64,000 bases of DNA from Dillenia suffruticosa (GCA_033439265.1 JAVTVX010000013.1:22424500-22488499), one strand, 5' to 3'. Positions 1 to 11,500 are shown, numbered from the stretch's first letter. The notes: generated by a model not told the origin, from the letters alone. Made by a program: numbers and translations.

Positions 1-1023
1 TATGCCAAATTCTCATCCCTCAACAATTGGCTCCACCGAGAACAAGGGCCAGTAAAATTTTTCTAATGGTGTGTGAACTGTTTAAACTAATGCAAATGCA
101 AGTCTTTAGCATGGATAGTCGAACCGGAATCTCAGTAATCTAGAAGACAGCAAAGAAAGGGGTTGGAGTATTTTCTTTGGTTTCTCTTATGCACTTCTAT
201 GCTCTGTGGCTCTCGTCTTTTTCTTTTTTTGGCTATCTTTTTATTTCTTTTTTTTTTTTTTGAAATACCCAAAAAATTTTTGAGATTTTCTCACGCATGA
301 TCTCCGGTGTTTTTTGTGGGTAATTATGATTTTGTAATTTTCCCATTTCCCCATGGTTTTTCCATATTGTCGCCATGCCTTTGTACTTCCCAATGGATAC
401 ATAGTTATTTATAGATTTTCAAAATTATTCCCTAGAAGTTTGTGTGGGTGGAAATTGCTGGGGATTCGGTGATTTCCCTTTTGGATATGAAACTATTCTG
501 AAAAATATGTTTGCGTTACAAATTTGAATTAAAAAAATTTAAGATTTGGGCCTTATCAAGATTAATATTTTTTTTTTTAAAATGTTTGTTATCTCATGGT
601 AGCAAATCGCATTGAAGCATCGACTGAAAGCCCTAATAACTAGTAAGACTCTTTGCTACTCTAAGTCAATGCTGATTAGATTGGGACATAAATATTAATT
701 CATCTATGAAATTTTCCCAAACATAAATATTAATATACGTTCGGACATTACAATTTCCCAAACATAAGTTATCTAAACTTATAAAATTTTCGAATATTAA
801 AATATTTATTCATTCTTATCATTATTTATTTAAAAGAAAACTCGGTTGTTACGTATGTAATTATACATAACTTATAAATTATTTTATAATTTAATTTTAT
901 ATTGAAGAATAATAACTGAATTTTTTTATAATTTTCAAATTAGACACAAAAATGATATGCAAAAATTTAATGTTGTACTAAAATACTTGTTTTTAAAAAG
1001 AAATTTAGGATATGATTGATAAA
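1..1023. other. AT-rich intergenic sequence
   Basis: No open reading frame of note, no recognisable RNA gene. Poly-T and AT-rich runs dominate. The stretch ends at the left target-site duplication of a SINE. Confidence 0.6.
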
Positions 1024-1277
1024 GATATATTTATTCTTTATCGATCATTTATTCACCGATAGACAGTTAATCTAGTGGAATGTAGTGCTAGATTTCTTAA
1101 TCAAGTTTCAGAATTCGACTCGCGGCTTGGGTATGGAAAAAACTACGTTGGGAGTGTAGCCCCCTTAAATGGGCTATTGTAAGTTTCAAAATGAATTAGT
1201 CGGAATATGACTTTTGATATCAATCGGTATAATACCAAAAGAAAAAAAAAAAAAAAAGATATATTTATTCTTTATCG
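1024..1277 (+). mobile_element. tRNA-type SINE with 20-bp target-site duplications
   Basis: The 20-mer gatatatttattctttatcg occurs at 1024-1043 and again, identically, at 1258-1277. Between them is about 214 bp ending in a poly-A tract (about 1242-1257). The body contains a degenerate pol III B-box-like stretch (aattcgactcg, near 1112). Direct flanking repeats, 3' poly-A and small size are the hallmarks of a SINE inserted by LINE machinery on the + strand. The perfect duplications suggest a fairly young insertion. Related, more decayed copies lie elsewhere in the window, mostly on the minus strand. Confidence 0.82.
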
Positions 1278-2371
1278 CCTTATGGATTTCAAAGCGGTCC
1301 ATGGTCTACAAGTTTGATTTATCTTTTGTTGCTTGCTTTTATCGTTAGCCCATTGGGCCGTCTTGGACACTTGGGCCAGAAAGAGATTGGGCCTCATCCT
1401 AAGACACTCATTATCGTACTCTTTCTTGTGATTGGAAATTCAAAAGTTTTAGAATCCTATTTAAAAACCCAAAAATGATGGGTAATTTAAAATTTTATTC
1501 TATTTATTCAATTTTTATTTAATTTTGTTGTTGTTATTATTATTATATGAAAATAAGTAAAGATTTGATGATTTTATTATTGATTTTTATTAAAAAAATA
1601 ATTAATATATAATCTTGATAATCGTTATAGTTTTGGATCATATAAAAAAAATCGTTAATATGAAATTATACAAAAAAAATGAAATTATAAAAAAATTATT
1701 ATGTAGTAAATGAGTATTTGATCATAGTTGATCAAATATAATTAAAAAAATATAATTAAAATATATATATATATGAAATTATACCAGGTAATAACTAATC
1801 TTATCATAGTTGATCATTTGAATTAAGTTACTAAATAGGTTTATCTTTATATTATCATAGTTCACAAACGACATGGATGATGATGCTCAGTATTTGGTAA
1901 ACTGTAACTACTGAAGTGGCTATTTTAGCTGTATCTATTATAAGTTCTTTTCTAAAAATTTTTAATGACAAATGTGATGAAAATTTAAAAAGTTTCAATT
2001 AAAATTTATATATCAGATAAATTAAAATTATAACAATAGATAATTTGAAATATAACACATTAACATTCAAAAATATAATTAAAGATGCGTTTCAATTAAT
2101 ACAAAATCTCTTCTTGAAATTTTAAATTTTCGTAAATATCTAATGTTACCGGATATTATCCAAATTTCAAATTTTCAAAAAAGAAATTTAAAAATTTAAA
2201 CAAAACGTATCATTATCAAAGATAAACTTATTTGACCAACTCCTCTAATAAAATCTGTTTCTTTCCCAAACATCTTAATATTCCCTTTTGCTTCTTTCTT
2301 TTTCAACTTTTCTTCTGTCATTTTCTTCAAATCTCAATTTACTCTCTCTCTCTCTCTCAATTAATTCGTGT
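1278..2371. other. AT-rich intergenic sequence and promoter region of the DUF7086 gene
   Basis: No coding signal. A (CT)n tract at about 2343-2358 lies just ahead of the start codon and probably falls in the 5' leader or core promoter, as is common in plants. Confidence 0.5.
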
Positions 2372-2398
2372 ATGAAGAATGAAGAGAACCTATTCTAA
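2372..2398 (+). other. Short upstream ORF overlapping the DUF7086 start
   Basis: An ATG at 2372 opens an eight-codon frame (MKNEENLF, stop TAA at 2396-2398). It overlaps the main start at 2379 in another frame. If the transcript starts upstream, scanning ribosomes meet this ATG first, so it could dampen translation of the main protein. The arrangement is seen directly; the regulatory role is inferred. Confidence 0.45.
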
Positions 2399-3269
2399 AG
2401 AGGTCATTCCAAAAGATGATGACAGCCTACTCTCACTCTCTTTATCAACAAGATCAACTACTAGATCGTCATCCTCACCTTCATCATCTTCACCATTATC
2501 ACCAATAATGGCATCGCCAGCACCACCACAATCGCCGGTACTCCCACACCAAGAATGGCATTTCGCATTTCCACCCACAACTATTCAACCACTATACTCA
2601 CAAGCACCAATCTCTCCACCGCCAACTGTTTTCTACATCTCACCGCCTCCTAATCCTAGTCCTAACCCCAGTCCTCTTCCTCATCCACCATCACACCAGG
2701 AACCTACTAATGACTTTGTTCCACCACCATCTCGTCCAACACGTACCCGAAAGTCTCCTCTGATTTCTCTTGGCCAAGGGAAAAGCGAAACCATTGTAGC
2801 ACCATATCCATGGGCAACCACAAGCCGTGCAACGATACAAACCCTGGAGTACTTGTTGTCCAATGGCATGGAGATGATCAGTGGTCAAGTGCAATGCAAG
2901 AGGTGCGAGAGACAATTTCAAATGGAGTATAATCTGAAAGAGAAGTATATGGAGATTGCTACCTACATTTGGCAGAACAAGAGTTTGATGAATCATCGAG
3001 CACCAGAGGTCTGGATGAATCCAGTGCTAGCTGATTGCAGGTTGTGTGAGCAAACCAATTGTGTTAGGCCTGTAATCTTGAAGAAGAAGAATATAAATTG
3101 GTTGTTTCTACTCCTTGGGCAATGGCTTGGATGTTGCAAACTTGCTCAGTTGAAATACTTCTGCAAGCATACCAGGAATCATAGGACTGGCGCAAAAGAT
3201 CGAGTCCTTTATTTAACATATTTAGGATTGTGTAAGCAACTTGATCCAAATGGGCCATTTGATCCATAA
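2379..3269 (+). CDS. DUF7086 domain-containing protein, proline-rich N terminus
   Basis: This is an intronless 296-residue frame. Residues about 18-125 are low-complexity Ser/Pro-rich, with SPSSSSPLSP-type runs and Pro-Pro repeats, and are probably disordered. The C-terminal half matches the plant DUF7086 pattern. It has VAPYPWATTSRATIQTLEYL, then a paired-cysteine segment (QCKRCERQF and DCRLCEQTNC) that could bind a metal, and a terminal LTYLGLCKQLDPNGPFDP. The family is plant-specific and of unknown function; no reaction or partner can be given. The ATG at 2379 is the first in-frame start and follows an out-of-frame ATG at 2372. No splice sites are needed, and the stop is followed by AT-rich 3' sequence. 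I am fairly sure of the family and have no functional evidence. Confidence 0.86.
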   Translation: MKRTYSKEVIPKDDDSLLSLSLSTRSTTRSSSSPSSSSPLSPIMASPAPPQSPVLPHQEWHFAFPPTTIQPLYSQAPISPPPTVFYISPPPNPSPNPSPLPHPPSHQEPTNDFVPPPSRPTRTRKSPLISLGQGKSETIVAPYPWATTSRATIQTLEYLLSNGMEMISGQVQCKRCERQFQMEYNLKEKYMEIATYIWQNKSLMNHRAPEVWMNPVLADCRLCEQTNCVRPVILKKKNINWLFLLLGQWLGCCKLAQLKYFCKHTRNHRTGAKDRVLYLTYLGLCKQLDPNGPFDP

Positions 3270-3782
3270 AGCAATCTACAATCCTTGTCAGACGAGATAT
3301 AGCTCACTGACATGTTACAGCTTTAGTTTCGAATCCCGGACTCTTTTCTGTTGCCACATTTCATATCCTATTATACCTTTCTGGTTCAGTAATTTTCCTT
3401 TTTTTCATTTCTTCTTATTAAAATGGTATCTTTGTGTTTTTCTACACTCATGAAAATTCTCGAGTATTTCTTACTTTTTGTCATGCCTATTTTCGTCTAG
3501 ATTAAGAACTACTATTTGCGGTTTCGAGGTAGAAAATAAGAATTAAATGAATTTTTGGAGAGAAAAACTAATATTCTTAATTTTAAAGAGAAATAATATT
3601 TAATTTTTTTTAAAAGAGAAAATAATATTTTTTAAATTAATACTTAATTTTAAAGAGAAATAATGTTTATGACATAAATAAAACATGAGATCGTTCGGAA
3701 AATGAGTCCAAAAATTAAACAATCTCCTGCCCCACGTTTTGAAATGCTACAAGTTCTTTTTTTTTTTTTTTCTATTGACATG

Positions 3783-3914
3783 AAACGCCACAAGTTCAAT
3801 TTTTTTTTTTTTTTTTCTTTCGACAAGAAAATCAAGTGACAGAGGTGATGTGAATTTTTCCAAATGGTGCACTAATTTTTGTGAATAAGATTGACGATCC
3901 CACTAGAATTACTC
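3783..3914. repeat. Left copy of a dispersed 130-bp duplication
   Basis: The segment beginning with acgccacaagttca and ending at ccactagaattactc recurs, diverged, at 7795-7930. Shared landmarks include gaatcaagtg, ttttccaaatgg and gatcccactagaatt versus ccatcccactagaatt. Related sequence (gaaaatgagtc.aaaaattaaa) precedes this copy near 3700 and follows the other near 8025. The two copies bracket the 3.9-7.8 kb accessory region. Confidence 0.7.
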
Positions 3915-4007
3915 ACGTTTTCAAATGGTGATGCGAACTCGACTAGGCGAATTTGAAGAGAAGACTGTTGAAGGAGTACTCGAAGTAGAACATCAGCAAC
4001 CGAAACT

Positions 4008-4610
4008 GTTGGATTTAATTAGGATTCTCATGCAGCAGCGGAAGCATACAATAATTTTCGAAAAATAAAATAGATCGGGTTTAGGGTATCTCAATTCGTA
4101 GAATCTTCAAGCGGCACTTTCCTTATCCGATTTCGCGGTCGGGATGGTAATCACGAGGTTAGTCGAATCACCACCACAGTGTCACAACGCCGCAACCCTC
4201 TACATCCTGTGATTTGCTTGACGATGGGAGATTTTCCTACGCGAAAATCTCCATCTCTCTCTCTATTCTCTCTCTAGAGAATTCTCTTTGAAACCCTAGC
4301 CTCCATGGTTGCCTCCCATGGCTGCTATCCACTTCAGAAGGTAGGAATCATGCTTTTTCAAAAAAAAAATCATAACCATTAGGGTTAAGTTTTTTAGAGT
4401 TACCATATAATGGTTAATGGTAATTAAGGATGAGAGTTACCCCATTCCTTAATTACCCAAATACCCATAATGGGCATAAATAACCAATAAAAACTAAAGA
4501 AGACTTTGATCATGGGTTTGGATCCTTACCGGACTTTGAGCTTTTGATTTTTCAACTACTTGGCTTGGAATGGTTTTAGGCTCCATCACTTGATTTCCAC
4601 TACAATTCAA
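4008..4610. mobile_element. Possible LTR-retrotransposon remnant (solo LTR-like)
   Basis: The stretch starts TGTTGGATTTAATTAGG, the TGTTGG opening typical of Copia LTRs. It continues with the motif gcagcggaagcatacaa and a GC-richer, CT-rich leader-like block (4100-4320). No coding sequence, partner LTR, primer-binding site or clear target-site duplication was found. An old untranslated leader is an alternative. Confidence 0.28.
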
Positions 4611-5264
4611 ACCTCAAATTACCGTTATATAAATTTAATATGAAATCCGATGGTCATTAAAAAAATACACGATAAATCTTAAAAATCAGTATATATCTAA
4701 AAAGGATAAAAAAGTTTAAATTCTATCATATAAAAAATTTTACATGAGTTCAGTGCCAAAAAGAAAACGAAAAACAAAGGAATGAACTAAATGTTTCTAA
4801 TGTTTGCACTAATCGTGCACGATCCCATGTATTATTTTGAATGAAATATAAAATTTTCAAGTCAAATAAAAATATTATTTTAAGTTAAAAGCCAAATTAA
4901 TTCAGCCATTTAAAAAATGTAAACATCTTGTATGATTTGTCACAGTATGGAAATATCATTCCCTTTCCCTTTTTATAGTAAGAAAATTTTGAATCATAAA
5001 TTCTCATCGGTCAAAATCTCTCGATAACAAAAATAAAATCTAGATATGAAAATTGTTAGCAAATCAATTATATGAGGATCTTGCATATCAAATTTTCATA
5101 ATTTCATTTAGGTATATTAATTATACATTTTGTGCAAATTTCCTTCAACAACGTGTGTAATATTTTTCAAAAATATAATAGCCAAAAGGGAAAGATTTAT
5201 TCATAACTTAAATATAGCAAAAGGTGTATATATATTATATAATATATATATATATATATTGGTA
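4611..5264. other. AT-rich intergenic sequence
   Basis: No gene seen. It ends in a (TA)n tract at about 5226-5260. Confidence 0.5.
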
Positions 5265-5284
5265 TAAACTAATAGTTATCTAAA

Positions 5285-5432
5285 ACCATAATCTAACTAA
5301 TTCGATCCGAATGTTGGTAGACCCAATTTAGAATGAAACTCTCCCAACATAATTTTTTTCATTTCCAAGTTTCAAACCTAAACTTTGGTTAAGAAATCTA
5401 ACATATTTACCGACTAATCCACAATCCATTGG
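5285..5432 (-). mobile_element. Decayed SINE-like copy, same family as 1024-1277
   Basis: Landmarks shared with the reverse complement of the 1044-1257 SINE include actaattcgat, ctcccaacataattttttt, ggttaagaaatctaac and gactaatccacaatcc. No intact target-site duplication remains. An (AC)n tract follows at about 5434-5463. Confidence 0.55.
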
Positions 5433-5486
5433 TGTACACACACAAACACAAACACAAACACAAATTGTCAATATTTTTCTCATTTG

Positions 5487-5650
5487 TTGAGAAGCAGATC
5501 TCCAGGTGCAAAATAAGGATAACAAAAATTGTCAAACATCGCATTTTTTGATTGAAAAAAGGCGATATTTGATGATTTTTGTCATCCTAAAAATGCGATA
5601 TTTGACAATTTTTGTCATATTTATTTTACACCTTGAGATTTGCTCTTCAA
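5487..5650. repeat. Long inverted repeat (62-bp arms, 40-bp loop)
   Basis: Arm 5487-5548 and the reverse complement of arm 5589-5650 agree at 53 of 62 positions with no gaps; 5549-5588 forms the loop. The right arm contains the putative signal-peptide codons of the adjacent IDA-like pseudogene. The structure is therefore an inverted duplication of that gene's 5' end. A transcript across it would fold into a near-perfect hairpin, as seen in young MIRNA or siRNA loci. A foldback transposon is the alternative, but no terminal target duplication was seen. Confidence 0.75.
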
Positions 5651-6345
5651 TAAATGAAGAAAGTATTGACTTCAGACTGTATCCAAAAGAGCCTCGAGTT
5701 CCTTGCTCTGGACCATCTAAACCACCACCACTTAAAATTTTGGGAGATATCTGAAAGGTGTTCCTATTCCTTCTTCAGGTCCGTCCCATAGGACTTCAGA
5801 TCCTTTGGCTCCACCTTTGCTTCTAAATTTTGGGAGCTGTCCAAAAGGGGTCCCTATTCCTCCTTTTGCGCTATCTCATAAGATTTTGAATTCTCCTCCG
5901 CCACCGTCGCTCTTAAATTTGAGAACTACTCAAAAGGGGTTCTTATTTTTCTTTCTGGCCATCATATAGGAATTTGGATCCTCTTCCACCATATTTGCTC
6001 CTAAATTTTAGAAGATATATGAAGGGATCTATATTTCTCCTTCTGGGCCGTCCCATGGGACACCCTTGACACCTAAATTTTCAGATACTGAAAGGGGGTT
6101 TGTATTCCTCATTCTGAGCCATTACATAGGACTTTAGATCCTCTTCCACCACCTCCACCCCCTAAATTTTGGGACATATCTAAAAGAGGGTCCATATTCC
6201 TTCGTCTGGGGTCTCATAGGACACCCTCAACACCTAAATTTTCGAACATATTCGAAAGGAGTCCCTATTTCTCCTTCTAAGCCATCCTATAGGATTTCGG
6301 ATCCTCCTCTACCACATCGTAGTCCAAAACTGTAGATGAGAGTTT
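5593..6345 (+). pseudogene. Decayed tandem array of IDA/IDL-like peptide units behind a signal peptide
   Basis: ATG at 5593 opens a hydrophobic leader (MRYLTIFVIFILHLEICSS) that looks like a secretory signal peptide. The frame stops at 5752-5754. It is followed by units of about 90 bp starting near 5736, 5826, 5916, 6004, 6076, 6175 and 6237, with an earlier half-match at 5678-5735. Units 1 and 2 share one open frame: NFGRYLKGVPIPSSGPSHR and NFGSCPKGVPIPPFALSHK, each followed by a Pro/Leu-rich linker. This resembles the EPIP motif of the plant abscission peptides IDA/IDL, whose core is PKGVPIPPSxPSKRHN (family knowledge). A one-base loss near 5733-5737 separates leader and unit 1, and units 3-7 carry further frameshifts and stops. 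Unit 7 still reads KGVPISPSKPSYR. I infer a dead multi-unit precursor. PIP-type peptides (SGPS core) are the nearest alternative. Confidence 0.55.
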
Positions 6346-6361
6346 TTATCTCTATCCAAAA

Positions 6362-7110
6362 TACTACAAGAAAGCAGACCTTCACCGATCTAAAATTACT
6401 AACGGAAAAAATTTCGTCAGTAATAGTGACGGATTTACAACGGATTAATGTCGGACAGAATTCCGAGAAATTTGCGACAAATCAGTGACGGAAATTTGTA
6501 ACGGAAATATTTCCGTCGCTAATCCATTGCTATAGTGGTCCTCTGTAAAAAATAATAAAAAAAAATTGTAAAAAAATTAGCGACGGATTACCGATAGATT
6601 TTTTTAAATTTTTTATTTTTATTTAATAATTATTTATAATTTTATTTTATTTTGTGGAAGGATAATATTATTTTATTTTTTAAAATTTTTATTATTTTAT
6701 TTTAAGCTAAAATAAAATTATTTTATTATTTTATAATAAATTATTATTTTATTATTATTAAAAAATTATAATTTTTTATTATTAAAAAATATGAATTAAA
6801 GATAACAAGTAAAAAAAAAAGATATGATTAGATATTTAGTTTGGTTTGGTTTGGTGGTTGTGTTGCTCATGGACTTTTACTTATGTCCGGGTTCTGGGCA
6901 CGGGTGGGCGGCTGGATCAACGTGTAATTTTTTTTTTGAGAAGTCAAAAATCAGTGACGGATTGGGTCTGTTGATATTTTTTTTTTAGTGATAGATTTTT
7001 TTTCATCACTGATTTTTTTTAAATTTTTTTCAGCAACGAATTGGGTCCGTTATTGTTTTTTTTTTTTTTTTTTCAGCGAAAGATTTTTTTCCATGTCGCT
7101 AATACCCGAA
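6362..7110. mobile_element. CACTA-like transposon end with subterminal repeats
   Basis: ACTACAAGAAA at 6363-6373 matches the plant CACTA terminal motif CACTACAAGAAA except for its first base. Behind it, gtgacggat/gcgacggat motifs recur (6428, 6484, 6579, 6952) together with gggtccgtt repeats at about 6960 and 7045. This is the pattern of CACTA subterminal repeats. The middle is a very AT-rich filler and no transposase is present. The opposite terminus was not found, so this is a partial or non-autonomous copy. Confidence 0.5.
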
Positions 7111-8562
7111 AAAGTCCATTTTCCAACTGCAGAGAGGTTTTTGATCCCGGTGTTTGTTTGCTCATAAGTGCATTGTTGAATAATAATTTGTTGAATAATA
7201 ATATTGTTAGACATTAATGAATAATGCTCCTAAAAAATCTTTTGTGGCATCCCTTTTCCTTTTGATTATAATGCAAATTTACGTGTCCCTTGTTTTATTT
7301 TATTTTTTTCTTACTCAAATGAGAAGCAGGAGGTCATCAAAATTGCTTTCAATATATTAGTCATAAATTTAAATCTAATCAAAATTGCTGACATATCCCC
7401 TTTGCACCTAACCAAAGTGAAAGATGGAGAGCTGATTAGTCATAAATTTATATCTAATTTAAATATAACTATTTTTTGGACATAATAATGTTAGATAGAT
7501 TAAAAAATCGTAAATTGAATAGATCACCACATTAATATATTTTTAAAAATTTTAATTGAATTAATCAAAATAAATTAATAATTTAATTAAAAATACATAT
7601 TACATCGAATTGTTATATAAAGTATGATCATAAATTTATTTAATTCATCTAATATTATTGCGTTATTTCGTAGAGATGAAGGAAATCATATCATCTATTG
7701 CATTCAAATTTTTTTTTAGGAGAGATTAGATTAGTTTCACAAAATTTTTATGGATGTGAAAATCATGGACAACAGTCTTCGACCTTTCATTTTAAAACGC
7801 CACAAGTTCAAAATTTCTATGTTTTTTTTGTTCTTTGGATAAGAGAATCAAGTGTGAGAGATGAAGTGAACTTTTCCAAATGGGGCAGTGATTTTTGTCA
7901 ATCGGATTGACCATCCCACTAGAATTACTCCCTTTTTCAATTAATAATCTATTGATTCTAAAATATATATTTACGCTAATATGTTATAGAGGATATTAAT
8001 AAAGAAAACTTGTGATCGCTCTGAAAATGAGTCTAAAAATTAAATCTAACCTACTATATAAAATGATATATTTATAGTTATTTTTCCAAAATGAGCCATC
8101 ACCTGGATGCAGAGACACATTAGGTTTTGAATACCCAACCCCTTCTGATGAACTCGTACATTGAGAATGAGCTATTTCTAAGGGGTATTAACTGTATATA
8201 TTGTAGGGATTCAGGACACGACACAAGTATAATAACAAGATTAAGTTATGATAGATTTTATAGTATGTCAATTAAGAAATGTTATATTACATCATTATCT
8301 AAGATGGTTCATAGGTGTCCACATTTTTATAAATATATATATATATATATATGCAACATAGTTCATCTTGTATTAGGGCAGTCATAGGCAAGTTTCAATC
8401 ATGAAAGCTCAGTTGGGTCCTTTACTATGTAAAAGGTTGGAAATCTAGGAATATATTTCTCCCCATGTTTTTGAAGGAAAATTTCCGACTCTTTATTCAT
8501 ATTCTCTGAATTGATCATCTAACTTTTCAACTTGGGCTATGTTTAATCTATTGTTTTAGCCT
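7111..8562. other. AT-rich intergenic sequence downstream of the TRM gene
   Basis: No gene seen. It contains the right copy of the 130-bp duplication and an (AT)n tract at about 8332-8352. The last part is presumably the 3' UTR of the minus-strand TRM gene. Confidence 0.5.
7795..7930. repeat. Right copy of a dispersed 130-bp duplication
   Basis: Diverged copy, in the same orientation, of 3783-3914. Confidence 0.7.
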
Positions 8563-11500
8563 CTACAAAGCATAAATCTCTCCACAGAGATCATCTAACA
8601 ACATCCTCTCAATTTCTCGGCCTATTACATCAACATAATCTCCCAAATCCAACCACCGAAATTGCTCCTGCAAGATCCATTCCATCTTCTCCACATTTCT
8701 CTTGTTTTCTTGGCTTGCCAGTAGTTCGCGAAGTTCTTCCTCAAGCTTATCTATTCTCCACTTTGAACCAACCAGTCTGCTAGATGAGTTTGCCCATGGA
8801 TGTGGATCCATGAAGGGTCGGAAAGCCTCCACAAGCCCAGAATTTATGCGGTCAAAAAACAACTTCCTTTCTGATTTTAGCCAAGTCTGGTCATCATATT
8901 TCTTTTCTAGCTTTTCAAAAACCAATGGACCCACGGGGCATTCTGATGAGTACCATGTTCCAATGAAGGATTTGAATTCAGTCCCATCAAAGCCTAAGTT
9001 GAGTAAAACATCGCTCAAGTAGGAAGTCCTCCAGTATTCTTCAGATCTGCCTGTTTCTGAGACTTCTTTGTCTTCTGGAACCCCAACAGATGCCTCTTCC
9101 CCATCTTCATCACTTGAGAGCACCATCTGTCCCTCTGAATACGCTTCTGACTCGAGCTTTAGAAGCTGAAGTTGCAACCGAAGTCCTAGCAACAAGAATA
9201 TAAGATGAGGACAAAACACAGAAATGGGCAAATATAAGGATAACCTAAAGCTAGCCAATCAGAAAAATAGAGTTGAAATGTAGCAAAGCAAAGGTCATTT
9301 CATTTTGTCAAGTGTTGCACATTATTGGGGAGAAGGGAATGAATGCATCATAGCAGGAAAGGAGTAAGCTATATAAAAGAACAAATATGTAGTACAGCCG
9401 ATGATGCATCTAAGCATGGAACAGACCTTGGACTATTCCTAGTTGAAATGCTAATATTCTTCAGATGAAAAGTACTAGATGGACTGGTAAACAGACATCA
9501 ACACTGGCTGGATAGATCCATTTGGCAACCAACCCAAAGAGGCTACTGGTCTTTGCAAATTATGTTATTTGAACATTTAAGATTACTGCATGCTCACATC
9601 TCCTCAAGAGGGACTTGGCCAACCATTTTGCATTAACACTTTAATAGTAGTTCCTCAGAGGCTCCTATGTCCTCTTATGAGGCTACTTCATTATAAGTGA
9701 TGCATCTCTGCCATTAGTATTTAATGGAAATAAAATGCAATGCATTTTAAATCAAATGATTGATCAAAAGAGAGTAAGGAATTATTGCTAACTGGCTTTT
9801 TTGTTTACCATGTAGGTCAGCACTTAGGCTCTCAAAGCACTCAGAACCAGAATGATGATCTTCAGAAAAAGGAGCTTCCAACACTGAAACTGGACTTGGT
9901 TGATCTGCGTCCTTGGAGCTAACAGTTGATTCTATTTCAGGCACTGGATAGAGTAATGAATCTGAACATTCTTCAGATGATTCCATTGATGGTTTCTGGG
10001 ATGTAACAATGTCAACAACCAAAGCCACAGTGTTAACAAGAAGATATATATATTATCTGTACCTACACATATTTGAATGATTCTATTTGAATGAATGTTT
10101 TTCTGGAATTGCAACTAACCATTCATTGAAAAGAGTTTTGTTCTTACAGATAAATGCTCAATACATGTATATATATATATTTATATTTATATAAGAAGAA
10201 AGGGTTAGATGTTGAAAATCTAGTGTACAAAATGAGCCTCTAGAAAGGTAAATGAGAACATAATCCTATTCGGAATTTGATGGCTTATATATGAGGATCA
10301 TTTTATTCAATTTCTTTGTCACTTTCATAATGGCCTTTTAGAGAATCAACCAATTTCACTTTAGAATGCTTGGCATGTACAGGGGGGAGAAGCTCTGTGC
10401 TTATGGTTTATCGCAAGGGTTTTCGCTCAGGGTCTCTATGCTAACATGAATACAAGGTCAGCCTCTCCCTACAATGCATTTAATTGCCAATCAGCACTAA
10501 CAAACATCGAAATGTAAAGGAAATGTGAATTCACTAGCAATAAACAGTTACTAATTTAGTTGTCAAAACATCAGAGAAGAAAGGAGTAGACAGCAAAGAA
10601 GATGGGATTTGAAACACTGTCACAGTTAATAAAAGCTTGTGCCACAGTGGAGCATTCATGATCTTCACAAACATTCATGCCAATGCAGCAGGCAAGACTA
10701 TGAATCATGCAGCAGAGATGTCTACTCTTGGAGTCTTGACTAAGATAATAAACTACTTCTGTAGCTCTTAGCTAAGCAGAAGCACTGAAGCGGGCATGAT
10801 TATTGATGAAATGCAAAGTGTTTATTCTTGACTAAGCAAAGAAACCCCTTGAATAGGTTTTTTTTTTTGGGGGGGGGGGGGGAGGGGGGACAAAACAATA
10901 CACTGATAGAAGTCATATAAGATCATGTAAAAGCAATTCAAACTTAAGTTCCCCCAAAAAGGTCCCGCACATCTCAGAAGCCCAAAATTCATAAAATCAG
11001 GTGAAACTAGAGATGGAACAAATACACACACAGAGAGATGGAACAAATACACACACACACACACATATTATCCCATTTCGAGTAACAAAGTAACTCAAAT
11101 ACATGCATTAAGAATAAAACATTAATTGCTTTGACTTGATTCACTAAAAACATATTTTTCCAATAATACCCCATAGTCAAGTTGACTCTACATGGAAGGA
11201 GTGATATAGACCGAGTAAAAATTGCAGTAGACCAACAGGGGACCTTATTTCTTTGCAACACTATCAGATAAAATGACCCAGCATCTATGATGTAGGATGC
11301 ATTTGATGAGAGTGGCATAGGGAGGGCCTATGCAGACAAATCTTACATCATGCATACATGGCACCAAATATTAAACAAATACAACTAAGAGTGAGGATAT
11401 TTCAGGAAAAAAATGTCATGGGAACCATTCCTTAAGAGAACAAAATCACAACAAAGAACACAATTAAAGCAGAGACAACATTCAAGAATCCAATGTCCAC

